In this document: piece after piece, positions 24,266 to 31,914 of the stretch
Layout: every line of letters begins with the position of its first letter
Numbering within the stretch: the stretch's first letter is position 1
Source of the DNA: Roseateles chitinivorans
Lineage (GTDB): Bacteria > Pseudomonadota > Gammaproteobacteria > Burkholderiales > Burkholderiaceae_C
DNA length: 32,882 nt
Direction: 5' to 3'
Assembly: GCF_002761755.1 (NCBI RefSeq)
Contig: NZ_PEOG01000066.1
Location: 1-32,882 of the forward strand
Notes under the pieces: generated by a model
What the model was told of the DNA's origin: nothing
The model's database searches: none
What the model saw: only the letters and a program-made list of their open reading frames with translations
Position numbers and translations under genes: made by a program

Positions 24266-25792
24266 TCACGGGGCAGGCGCCAGCGTCACGACCAGCAGGG
24301 ACGCTGGCGGCAGCTGGAGCGTCAGCCCGTCCTTGCCCGGCTTGGCGTCGACAGGCACCGGCACCACCGCGCGCGGTTGCGCGAAGGTGTTGTGCGCATC
24401 GATCGCCGACGCGGTCAGCAGGCGGCCGCGTGCCGCGCGCTTCAGGCCGGTGGCGACCTGCGCCGGCTGCTTCGGATCCAGGTTCACGAGCGCCAGGACG
24501 AGCTGGCCGTCCGGCGTGCGGGCCGCGCTGACGTCCACCGACGGCAGCTCGACGTCGCCGATGCGGAAATGCGGCGTCTTCAGCGCGACGCGCAGCGGCG
24601 CCGCGCCTCGGAACGGCCGGTACAGATCGAAGGCGTGATAGGTCGGCGTGAGCACCATGGACGGACCGTCGGTCAGCACCATGGCCTGCAGGACGTTGAC
24701 CATCTGCGCGATGTTGGTCATCCGCACCCGGTCGGTGTGGCGGTGGAAGACATTGAAGCTGAGCGCCGCGATCAGCGCGTCACGCAGCGAGTTCTGCTGG
24801 TGCAGCGCCGGCGCGCCGGGCGGCGTGTCGTACCAGCTGCCCCATTCGTCGACATACAGGCCGATGCGACGCTGGGGATCGTGCTTGTCCATGATGCGCG
24901 ACACGGCGGCGATGCGTCCTTCGATGCCCATGGCGGACTTGAGCGTGCGCGCCCAGGCGGTGGCGTCGAAGCCGGTCGCCGCGCCCTTGGCCGACCAATC
25001 CCCCGGGATCGTGTAGTAGTGCAGCGTGAGGGCATCCATGTGTTTGCCCGAGCGCGCCATCAGCACGTCGACCAGCTGGTCGTTGCCTTCCCCATCGCCG
25101 GAAGCCACGCGCACGACCTGGTTCAGGAAGGTGGCGTAGCGGTTGTGCAGGTCGGACTGGTATTCGCCGCGCATGTTGCCGCCGCAGCCCCAGCTCTCGT
25201 TGCCGACGCCGACGTACTTGACCTTCCAGGGCTGCTCGCGGCCATTGCGGCGGCGCTCCTCGGCCAGCGTGGAGGCGCCGTCGGCGGTCATGTATTCCAG
25301 CCACTGGCTCAGCGCGCGCGGCGGCATCGAGCCCATGTTGCCGGCGAGGTAGGCCTCGCTGCCGAGCTGCTCCACCAGGTCCATGAACTCGTGGGTGCCG
25401 ACGCGGTTGCTCTCCGTGCCGCCCCACCAGCGGTTGACCCGGACCGGCCGTTTCGCCGGATCGCCGATGCCGTCGCGCCAGTCGTAGTCGTCGGCGAAGC
25501 AGCCGCCCGGCCAGCGCATCACCGGGATGCCGACCTGCCGCAGCGCCTGCACGACGTCATTGCGCCAGCCCCGGGTATTGGGGATGGCCGATTCCGGACC
25601 GACCCAGAGGCCGCCATAGACGCCAGCACCCAGGTGCTCGACGAAATGGCCGTAGACCGCCGGTTCGATCGCCGGGCCGGCGGCGTCCTGGCCGAGGTCG
25701 AGACGGGCCTGCGCCGCCGGTGCGGCCTGGGCCGGGGCCGTCGTGGCCACGAGGGCGCAGCTCAGCGCGGCAAGGGAAAGCAACTGCTTCAT
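24266..25792 (-). CDS. GH51 alpha-L-arabinofuranosidase, secreted
   Basis: The 508-residue enzyme has a Sec signal (MKQLLSLAALSCALVATTAPAQA). GH51 motifs are GHFVEHLGAGVYGGLWVG, PVMRWPGGCFADDYDW, the acid/base in GVGNESWGCGG (Glu199) and the nucleophile in LYVDEWGSW (Glu316). A C-terminal beta-sandwich ends the protein. The enzyme would release terminal alpha-L-arabinofuranose from arabinan, arabinoxylan or arabinogalactan side chains. Many GH51 enzymes are cytoplasmic; the clear signal peptide here points to periplasmic action on imported oligosaccharides. It follows the TonB-dependent receptor gene by 75 bases, most of which is a pyrimidine-rich hexamer repeat on the coding strand. No Shine-Dalgarno motif precedes the ATG. 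It is convergent with the first GntR gene. Confidence 0.95.
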   Translation of the reverse strand: MKQLLSLAALSCALVATTAPAQAAPAAQARLDLGQDAAGPAIEPAVYGHFVEHLGAGVYGGLWVGPESAIPNTRGWRNDVVQALRQVGIPVMRWPGGCFADDYDWRDGIGDPAKRPVRVNRWWGGTESNRVGTHEFMDLVEQLGSEAYLAGNMGSMPPRALSQWLEYMTADGASTLAEERRRNGREQPWKVKYVGVGNESWGCGGNMRGEYQSDLHNRYATFLNQVVRVASGDGEGNDQLVDVLMARSGKHMDALTLHYYTIPGDWSAKGAATGFDATAWARTLKSAMGIEGRIAAVSRIMDKHDPQRRIGLYVDEWGSWYDTPPGAPALHQQNSLRDALIAALSFNVFHRHTDRVRMTNIAQMVNVLQAMVLTDGPSMVLTPTYHAFDLYRPFRGAAPLRVALKTPHFRIGDVELPSVDVSAARTPDGQLVLALVNLDPKQPAQVATGLKRAARGRLLTASAIDAHNTFAQPRAVVPVPVDAKPGKDGLTLQLPPASLLVVTLAPAP

Positions 25793-25800
25793 GCGAAGTG

Positions 25801-25850
25801 AGGAAGAGGAAGAGGAAGAGGAAGAGGAAGAGGAAGAGGAAGAGGAAGAG
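25801..25850. repeat. Hexanucleotide tandem repeat (AGGAAG, 8 copies) between receptor and GH51 genes
   Basis: Eight exact AGGAAG units (25801-25848) plus a partial one fill most of the 75-base spacer, and AG-rich sequence continues to 25860. In the transcript this is a (CTTCCT)n pyrimidine tract ending 8 bases before the GH51 start codon, where a Shine-Dalgarno motif would be expected. It resembles the anti-Shine-Dalgarno strand rather than a ribosome-binding site. Confidence 0.95.
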
Positions 25851-25867
25851 GAGAGAGAAGCGCGGCA

Positions 25868-28800
25868 TCAGAACGTGTAGCGCATCTGCAGCGTGTAGCG
25901 GCGCCCGGTCGAGAAGAGCGCGCGCTCCTTCAGGCCGATGCCCTGCTGCATGTACTGCCGGTAGATCGCGTTGTTGAGGTTCTGCGCCTCGAAGCCGATG
26001 CTCAGCCCCTCGCTGACGCGGTAGTGCACGCCCAGGTCCAGCTGGCCGTAGTCGCCGCCCCAGGTCGGCAAGGCGTAGTTCACCGAGTAGGACTGGCCGA
26101 AGTTGGGGCTCGCCGGGTTCTGGTCGATGCCGCTGCCGTCGGCCGTGCCATAGGCATTGACCGCCTGCAGGTACTTGGAGCGCCAGCTGTAGGCCAGGCG
26201 CGCGGACACCGGCCCATGGTCGTACAGCAACGCGACGTTGTAAGAGTTGCGCGACATGCCGGTCATCGGCAGGTTGCCCAGTACCCGGCCGTTGGTGTCG
26301 CAGCCGTAGAGGTCGCGGGCCAGCTGGGAGTCGACCTCGTCCTTCGGTGTGCACCACTCGCGGTTGATGCCCTGGTTCATCGTCAGGCGGCTGTCGATGT
26401 AGGTGTAGTTGCCCGACACCCCCAGGCCGGCGAGCAGACCGGGCAGCTTGTCGAAATAGGTCTGGAAGCCGACCTCCACCCCGCGCGCGCGGCCGTTCGC
26501 GCCGTTGACCGGGGCGGTGATGAGGAAGTCATGCGGATCGCCGGCGGTGTCGTTGAGGCGATAGAGCGTGGTCCGGCCGACGATGACGTCCTTCAACTGC
26601 TTGTTGAACACGGCCACGGTGAAGGAACTGGACCGGCCGAAGTAGTACTCGCCCGTCAGGTCCAGGTTGCTGGAGCGCGTCGGCTTGAGCATCGGATTGC
26701 CCAGCGCGGAGCCGGTGTAGGTGACCGAGTCCAGGACCGTCTGCCCATTCTCCTGACGGGTGCGCGGCGTCTGGCTCAGCGTGGTGTAGGCCTGCATCTG
26801 CCAGAACTCCGGCCGCGTCATGCCCTTGGACGCCGCGAGGCGGAACTGCAGTTCGTTGCTGGCCTTCAGCCGCAGGTTCAGGCTGGGCAGGACGTTGGTG
26901 TAGCTGTTGTCGAAGGACTGCCGCTCCGATTGCGCCGGGATCACCGGCAGGCCGGGCATCGGCTGCGGCGGCGTGAACAGGGTGTAGCCGGTGGCGCTGG
27001 ACTTCGTGTGCACGACCCGCACGCCGATGTTGCCGTCGACCGGATAGGGCAGGTCGTCGAAGCTGAAGCGCAACTGGCTGTAGGCGGCCTGGGTGCGCTC
27101 GTCCTGCTCGTTCAGGCCCTTGTCGTCGCCGTACTTGGCCGGGCTCCAGATCACCCACGACGGACAGGGGTCGATGCACACCGCCTGGGTGTAGCCATGC
27201 AGCTTCTGGAAGCTGGCCGGGAAGCCGGTGGCCAGCGACTTGTCCGGCACCACCACGCTGGGCGGCACGGACACCCGTCCATCGAAGAACCTGTTGAAGT
27301 GGAAGAGCGTGTTGTCGCCCGAGAAGCGGGGATCGCTCATCCACGACAGCTGGGTCAAGGGCTGCCAGGCGTTGGTCGAGCCGGCCGGGATGACGGCCCA
27401 CGGCGCGGTGATCTGCGCCCAGTTGGAGTCGTGCGTCGAGCTCGTCGAGCCGCTGCGATCGGTGAGCCGCACGCCGAAGCGCAGGTCGTTGAGCACCGGG
27501 TGCTCGAAGCTGTACTTGAGGTCGCCGCGCCAGGCCGTCTCGGTGGCGACCGCATGGTCGCGATGCTCCTGCGCGAAGCCCCAGTAGTAGTTGGCCGGGT
27601 TGGTCAGGTGGGCCCGGTCAGCGTCGTCGAAGCTGAAGACCGGCAGCGAGCCACGCAGGTCCACCGTCTGCTTCGGCGTCCAGCCGCCGGTGCCCACGGT
27701 GTAGTCATAGCCGTCGGTTTTGGCCTTCACATGCTGCAGGTCGGAGCGCAGCTCCCAGCGGTCCGACGGCTTCCACGCCAGGTTCCAGGAGAGGTCCCGG
27801 GTATCGGCCTTGCGCCCGGCGACGCGGGTGTCGGTGCCGAAGCCGATGCCGCGCACCTCGGGCCGGTCTGGCGCGCCGTCGGTCGGCGCGCGCAGGGTGC
27901 CCGCGAGCAGGGCGCCGTTGGCGTCGAAGATCGCATCCGCGTCGACCTGCAGCTTGATCGGATCGGTGGCCAGGAAGAACGCATTCTCGGTCGTGTTCAT
28001 CCTGTACTTCGACCGGAAGAAGGTCACCGACGAGCTCAGGCTGTCCTTGCGCCACTGCAGCGCGGCGTACAGGCCGTCGCGCGTGCGGTCGAAGTCGTTG
28101 GAGGTCCAGGAGCCGCCGGGCGTGATCCAGCGCTGCGTGCCGCTGGTGTCGCCGACGACGGCGTTGTTGCGCGGGTAGTAGGGCGAGATCGAGAGCCCGT
28201 CGCTGTGCGTGGCGATCCGGGAGTGGGCCAGGTCCAGCAGCGCGCCGAACTGGCCGAGGTCGGTGTTCCAGCGGTTGGACACCATGCCGGAGAAGGACGG
28301 CTCGGTCTTGCCACGCAGCGGCGCCCGTGAGGCTTCCGCCGAGAAGGCCGCCTTGAAGCCGGGGAAGTCGAAGGGCATCGCGGTGCGCAGGTTCACCAGG
28401 CCGCCGACGGCGCCTTCGATCTGCTCGGCCGACGGATTCTTGTAGACGTCGACACCGGCCATCAGTTCCGGCGGCACATCCTCGAAGCTCAGCGACCGGC
28501 CGCCGTTGGCCGAGAAGGAATCGCGGCCGTTGAGCTCGGAGCGGACGTAGCTCAGGCCGCGGACCATCACGCCGGTGCCCTCGGCGGCGAAGTGCGCGAT
28601 GCCGTCGCCCACGCCCTGCTGCGGATCGGAGCGGTTGAGCGTGCGGTCGATGCTGACGCCGGCGATGCGCTGCAGCACCTCGGTGACCGACTTGTCGGGC
28701 AGCTTGCCGATGTCGTCGGCGACGACCGAGTCGACGATCTCGTCGGCGTTCTGCTTGATCCGCTGCGCCGACTGCAGCGCCGCGCGTTGGCCGGAGACGA

Positions 28801-28996
28801 CCACGGTGTCGATCTTGCGGGCGGCCTTGTCGGCCTTGTCCGCCTTGTCGTCCTTGGCCGCCTGCTCGGCGCGCGGGGCCGCGTCGCTCGCGGCGGGGGG
28901 CGGTGCCGGAGGGGTCTGGGCCAGGGCGAGGCTGCTGCCGATCAAGGCCGCCTGCGCGGCGGCCAGGGCAATGACGGTGCGCCGATGGTGCTGCAT
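25868..28996 (-). CDS. TonB-dependent outer-membrane receptor (TonB-Xanth-Caul type)
   Basis: The 1042-residue protein has a signal peptide (residues 1-26, ALA), a charged Lys/Asp/Ala spacer (about 45-60) and a TonB box-like DTVVVSG at 63-69. The plug domain follows (about 75-205: DEIVDSVVADDIGKLPD, then VMVRGLSYVRSELNGRD and GGLVNLRTA). A long 22-strand barrel ends in RYTLQMRYTF with the usual terminal Phe. This subfamily imports plant oligosaccharides in Xanthomonas- and Caulobacter-like bacteria. GAGGAG lies six bases before the ATG. No STN domain is present, so direct sigma/anti-sigma signalling is unlikely. The gene starts the operon with GH51 and faces the second GntR regulator. The cargo is inferred to be an arabinose- or galactose-rich oligosaccharide from the neighbours only. 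Confidence 0.95.
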   Translation of the reverse strand: MQHHRRTVIALAAAQAALIGSSLALAQTPPAPPPAASDAAPRAEQAAKDDKADKADKAARKIDTVVVSGQRAALQSAQRIKQNADEIVDSVVADDIGKLPDKSVTEVLQRIAGVSIDRTLNRSDPQQGVGDGIAHFAAEGTGVMVRGLSYVRSELNGRDSFSANGGRSLSFEDVPPELMAGVDVYKNPSAEQIEGAVGGLVNLRTAMPFDFPGFKAAFSAEASRAPLRGKTEPSFSGMVSNRWNTDLGQFGALLDLAHSRIATHSDGLSISPYYPRNNAVVGDTSGTQRWITPGGSWTSNDFDRTRDGLYAALQWRKDSLSSSVTFFRSKYRMNTTENAFFLATDPIKLQVDADAIFDANGALLAGTLRAPTDGAPDRPEVRGIGFGTDTRVAGRKADTRDLSWNLAWKPSDRWELRSDLQHVKAKTDGYDYTVGTGGWTPKQTVDLRGSLPVFSFDDADRAHLTNPANYYWGFAQEHRDHAVATETAWRGDLKYSFEHPVLNDLRFGVRLTDRSGSTSSTHDSNWAQITAPWAVIPAGSTNAWQPLTQLSWMSDPRFSGDNTLFHFNRFFDGRVSVPPSVVVPDKSLATGFPASFQKLHGYTQAVCIDPCPSWVIWSPAKYGDDKGLNEQDERTQAAYSQLRFSFDDLPYPVDGNIGVRVVHTKSSATGYTLFTPPQPMPGLPVIPAQSERQSFDNSYTNVLPSLNLRLKASNELQFRLAASKGMTRPEFWQMQAYTTLSQTPRTRQENGQTVLDSVTYTGSALGNPMLKPTRSSNLDLTGEYYFGRSSSFTVAVFNKQLKDVIVGRTTLYRLNDTAGDPHDFLITAPVNGANGRARGVEVGFQTYFDKLPGLLAGLGVSGNYTYIDSRLTMNQGINREWCTPKDEVDSQLARDLYGCDTNGRVLGNLPMTGMSRNSYNVALLYDHGPVSARLAYSWRSKYLQAVNAYGTADGSGIDQNPASPNFGQSYSVNYALPTWGGDYGQLDLGVHYRVSEGLSIGFEAQNLNNAIYRQYMQQGIGLKERALFSTGRRYTLQMRYTF

Positions 28997-29052
28997 ATGT
29001 CTCCTCGCATGGCGCCTGGAACGCCTGGGGGCTTATGGGTCTGGATCCGGCT

Positions 29053-29107
29053 CGGTCAAACCACTTTGGTCATGCCACTCTGCCATCGAGGCGATGTGGT
29101 CGGACCA
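29053..29107. promoter_or_regulatory. GntR/FadR-type operator array, TonB-receptor promoter
   Basis: Three sites are seen: cGGTCAAACCA (29053-29063), TGGTCATGCCA (29067-29077) and the perfect 11-bp palindrome TGGTCGGACCA (29097-29107). The last two are 30 bp apart, the same spacing as in the halogenase promoter. The array sits 57-111 bases upstream of the receptor ATG. The perfect site is close to the E. coli FadR consensus core. Binding is inferred. Confidence 0.72.
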
Positions 29108-29115
29108 GTGGATAC

Positions 29116-29148
29116 CCCTAATCGCACATTTGTTGACATAGATTAGGG
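29116..29148. promoter_or_regulatory. Perfect inverted repeat CCCTAATC-N17-GATTAGGG
   Basis: Two perfect 8-bp arms (29116-29123 and 29141-29148) flank 17 bases that include TTGACA (29133-29138), a consensus -35 hexamer for the plus-strand regulator. No good -10 at 17 bases was found. The element is absent from the other divergent promoter, so a second regulator may act here. Confidence 0.45.
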
Positions 29149-29190
29149 ACTGACGAGGCGAAATACGAACCGAGTTGCGAGCGGTACCAT

Positions 29191-29201
29191 TGGTCAGTCC
29201 A
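29191..29201 (+). promoter_or_regulatory. Operator-like site next to the second regulator's ribosome-binding site
   Basis: TGGTCAGTCCA lies 22 bases before the ATG of the second FadR-type regulator, partly palindromic and matching the TGGTC-N3-CCA pattern of the upstream array. The position suits autorepression by blocking elongation or initiation. Confidence 0.5.
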
Positions 29202-29222
29202 CTTGAGCGCGTTGGGGAGAGC

Positions 29223-29951
29223 ATGGCCATACAACACCGCGGCGGCGACACCCGCCGGCAATACCAATTGGTCGCCGACCGGGTCCGGTTGCTGATCGAA
29301 GCCGGCGGCTTCTCCGCCGGGGCGCGCTTGCCGGCGGAGCGGGAACTGGCGCTGCAGCTGGGGGTTTCGCGGCCCTCGCTCCGCGAGGCATTGATCGCGC
29401 TGGAGATCGAGGGGCGGATCGAGATCCGTGGCGGCTCCGGCGTCTATGTGACCAGCGTCCACCCGGTGGAGACGGCCGGGACGCCGTCCCTGGGCGAGAG
29501 CCCGGCGGAGCTGATGCATGCCCGGCTGGTGCTGGAGAGCGCCGTCATCACGCTGGCGGCGGCCCGCGTCACCAAGGCGGGGCTGCAACGGGTGCAGGAA
29601 GCGCTGGAGGCGATGCGCTCCGAGCTGGCCGACGGACTCAAGCCGGTGGAGGCGGACCGCCGCTTCCACCTGAGCATCGCCGAGATGAGCGGCAATTCGG
29701 TCCTGGTCGACATGGTCGGATCGCTCTTCGATGGCCGTCACAGCCCGCTGTCGCTGCACATGAGCGGTCAGATCGAGTCCGACGACACCTGGAAGGACGC
29801 GCTGGCCGAGCACGAGGCCATCTACCAGGCGCTGGAGGCGCGCGATCCGCAGGCCGCGTCGGCGGCGATCTGCCGCCACCTGATCGCCTCCCATGCGCGC
29901 TGGACCGGCGATGCGGCGGAGATCCCGTCGCGCGGCGCCTTGACGCTCTAG
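29223..29951 (+). CDS. FadR-subfamily GntR transcriptional regulator (second paralogue)
   Basis: The ATG at 29223 has GGGGAG three bases upstream. The frame is open further up, but that region is operator DNA. The 242-residue protein has the same layout as the regulator at 23445: GntR winged helix (about 10-76) and FCD domain with RFHLSIAEMSGN, EHEAI and CRHLI. The segment from the turn of the helix-turn-helix through the wing (about 46-76) is identical to the paralogue, so both should read the same DNA. They differ after the wing, in the effector-domain core (IESDDTWKD against IESVSPPWQD) and in the longer C-terminal tail here. It is divergent from the TonB-receptor operon and convergent with uxaA. 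Different ligands for the two paralogues are possible (inference). Confidence 0.93.
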   Translation: MAIQHRGGDTRRQYQLVADRVRLLIEAGGFSAGARLPAERELALQLGVSRPSLREALIALEIEGRIEIRGGSGVYVTSVHPVETAGTPSLGESPAELMHARLVLESAVITLAAARVTKAGLQRVQEALEAMRSELADGLKPVEADRRFHLSIAEMSGNSVLVDMVGSLFDGRHSPLSLHMSGQIESDDTWKDALAEHEAIYQALEARDPQAASAAICRHLIASHARWTGDAAEIPSRGALTL

Positions 29952-30012
29952 GCCCGGCGCCGCGAGGCACCGCCACGGCGCGGTCCGGCCGCAGGTCCGC
30001 CACCACAGGGGC

Positions 30013-31581
30013 TCACATCACGGCGCCGAGTTGCCAGGGCACGAACTCGTTGTCGCCCAGGCCGTGCTCCTCGCTGAGCGTGCGACGGCCGGAGGCGGTC
30101 TCGCGCATCAGCTGGAACAGCGCCTCACCGGCCTCGGCGACCGTCTGCGTGCCGTCGACGATGCCGCCGGCGTTGAAGTCCATGTCCAGGCGCATGCGCT
30201 CGAACAGAGTGGTGGTCGTGGCCAGCTTCAGCGACGGCGTCGGCTTGCATCCATAGGTCGAGCCGCGGCCGGTGGTGAAGCAGATCAGCGTGGCGCCGCC
30301 CGCCACCTGTCCGGTCGCCGACACTGGGTCATAGCCCGGCGTGTCCATGAAGACCAGTCCGCGCCCGCGCACCGGCTCGGCGTACTCGATCACCTCGTTC
30401 AACGGGCTGCCGCCGCCCTTGGCGACCGCGCCCAGGGACTTCTCCAGGATGGTGGTGATGCCGCCGGCCTTGTTGCCGGGCGAGGGGTTGTTGTCGAGCC
30501 GGGCGCCGTGGCGCGCCGCGTAGGCCTCCCACCACTGCATCCGCGCCATCAGCCGCCGGGCGACCTCGGGCGACGCGGCCCGCGCGGTCAGCAGGTGTTC
30601 GGCGCCGTGGATCTCCGGCGTCTCCGACAGGATCGCGGTGCCGCCGTGGCGCACCAGCAGGTCGACCGCCGCGCCGAGCGCGGGATTCGCGCTGATCCCC
30701 GAGTAGCCGTCCGACCCGCCGCACTGCAGTCCCACCACCAGCGCCGACATTGGCACCGTGCTGCGGCGGGCCAGCGCCGCCTGGTCCGCCAGTTCGCGGA
30801 CCAGCGCCTGGCCTTGCTCGACGGCCTCCCGGGTGCCGCCGGCCTCCTGGATGGTCAGCGTGCGCAGGCGCTCGCGGGTGGCGGCGGGCAAGGCCTCGAT
30901 GAGCGGCCCGATCTGGTTGACCTCGCAGCCCAGACCGACCACCAGCACGGCGGCGAAGTTCGGATGCGCCGCATAGCCGCGCAGCGTCCGCTGCAGCAGC
31001 GTCAGGCCTTCGCCCTCCGCGCTCATGCCGCAGCCGCTGCCGTGGGTGATCGGGACCACGCCGTCCACGCCCGCCGGCAGGCCCGGGCCCTGGAAGACCT
31101 GCGCGATCGCCTTGCAGACGGTCGCGGAGCAGTTCACCGACGCGATGACGCCGATGTAGTTGCGGGTGCCGACGCGGCCGTCGGCGCGGCGGTAGCCCTC
31201 GAAGGTCGCGGTCGTGTCGACCGGCATCACCGCGGACGCGGCCTGTGCCGTCGTGCGAGCGGGCATCGCGGCGGGCATCTCGACGTTGTGCCCATGGACG
31301 TGGTCGCCGCCCTCGATCGGCATGGTCGCCACGCCGATCGGCTGGCCGTACTTGAGCACCAGGTCGCTGCGCCCGATCGGGCGCAGCGCGAGCTTGTGCC
31401 CGGCATCGATCGGTGCGGCGACCCGCAGGGCGCTGCCGTCCGGGCGCGCGATCCGGGCGCCGGCGGGCAGCGCGAACCGCGCGACCGCGACGTTGTCATC
31501 CGGGTGCAGCACGATCAGCGCCGAGGCCGGCGTGACGACCGGATCCGGCGCGGCGCCCTCGCCGGAATGTTCAGTCGACAT
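30013..31581 (-). CDS. uxaA: Altronate dehydratase (UxaA family)
   Basis: The 522-residue protein joins an N-terminal SAF domain (about 20-105; DNVAVARFALPAGARI, HKLALRPI, and GDHVHGHNVEM) to the large UxaA catalytic domain beginning GYRRADGRVGTRNYIGV. Later motifs include THGSGCGMSAEGEG, GLGCEVNQI, GLQCGGSDGYSGISANP and TTGRGSTYGCKPTPSLKLATTT. The conserved cysteines are typical of this iron-dependent family. UxaA converts D-altronate to 2-keto-3-deoxygluconate in galacturonate catabolism. The related galactarate dehydratase GarD has the same fold, but the uxaB-like neighbour favours altronate. The start overlaps the end of the rhaM-like gene by 11 bases, so cotranscription is likely. It is a cytoplasmic enzyme. 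Confidence 0.9.
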   Translation of the reverse strand: MSTEHSGEGAAPDPVVTPASALIVLHPDDNVAVARFALPAGARIARPDGSALRVAAPIDAGHKLALRPIGRSDLVLKYGQPIGVATMPIEGGDHVHGHNVEMPAAMPARTTAQAASAVMPVDTTATFEGYRRADGRVGTRNYIGVIASVNCSATVCKAIAQVFQGPGLPAGVDGVVPITHGSGCGMSAEGEGLTLLQRTLRGYAAHPNFAAVLVVGLGCEVNQIGPLIEALPAATRERLRTLTIQEAGGTREAVEQGQALVRELADQAALARRSTVPMSALVVGLQCGGSDGYSGISANPALGAAVDLLVRHGGTAILSETPEIHGAEHLLTARAASPEVARRLMARMQWWEAYAARHGARLDNNPSPGNKAGGITTILEKSLGAVAKGGGSPLNEVIEYAEPVRGRGLVFMDTPGYDPVSATGQVAGGATLICFTTGRGSTYGCKPTPSLKLATTTTLFERMRLDMDFNAGGIVDGTQTVAEAGEALFQLMRETASGRRTLSEEHGLGDNEFVPWQLGAVM

Positions 31582-31900
31582 GGAACACCTGTTCCATCGC
31601 GGCCCAGTGCTCGCCCTCGGCCCGGCTGTCCAGCGGCCGCTGGCAGGGACCGCAGAAGGTCCACCAGCGCCGGGTCTCGGGATCGGCGGCGATCGCGGCC
31701 ATGTCGGCGGCGTAGTCGCTGCCGTGGTACTCCCAGTAGCCGAACAGGAGGTTCTCCGGTTCGCGCAGGAAGATGCTGTAGTTGCGCACGTTCGACGCCG
31801 CCAGCCGCGCGAGCACCGCCGGCCAGACCGCCGCGTGCAGCCGCTTGTATTCGGCGATGTGCTCTGGCGCGATGCCGATCACCATGCCCATCCGTTCCAT
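31571..31900 (-). CDS. rhaM: L-rhamnose mutarotase-like protein (RhaM/DUF718 family)
   Basis: The ATG at 31900 has AGGAG seven bases upstream and is chosen over a GTG at 31918, giving 109 residues. The sequence shows the small dimeric alpha/beta-barrel family pattern: the N-terminal MERMGMVIGIAPEHIAEYKRLHAAVWP with the conserved Tyr/His pair, NYSIFL, FGYWEY and a C-terminal MEQVFHVD. The RhaM family interconverts alpha and beta anomers of L-rhamnose, helping uptake into rhamnose catabolism. The gene lies between uxaB-like and uxaA with overlaps on one side and 14 bases on the other, so it is part of one operon. Other DUF718 members may act on fucose or related sugars, so the sugar is likely but not proven. 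Confidence 0.85.
   Translation of the reverse strand: MERMGMVIGIAPEHIAEYKRLHAAVWPAVLARLAASNVRNYSIFLREPENLLFGYWEYHGSDYAADMAAIAADPETRRWWTFCGPCQRPLDSRAEGEHWAAMEQVFHVD
31580..31597. promoter_or_regulatory. 18-bp palindrome at the uxaA start codon
   Basis: ATGGAACACCTGTTCCAT has two perfect 8-bp arms around a CC centre. It covers the uxaA start region and also encodes the last residues of the RhaM-like protein. On the mRNA it would pair AUGGAACA with UGUUCCAU and could hide the uxaA ribosome-binding site (AGGTG). It may equally be a coding coincidence. Confidence 0.3.
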
Positions 31901-31914
31901 GTCTTGCTCCTTGA

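Noticed and set aside
25557..26357. Minus-strand frame spanning the hexamer repeat with an alternating Phe-Leu tract, looking like a membrane helix.
   Set aside because: The Phe-Leu run is only the translated CTTCCT repeat; the flanks are out-of-frame GH51 and receptor sequence.
29952..30012. Possible terminator between the second regulator and uxaA.
   Set aside because: The 61 bases are GC-rich but I found no convincing stem-loop or T-run.
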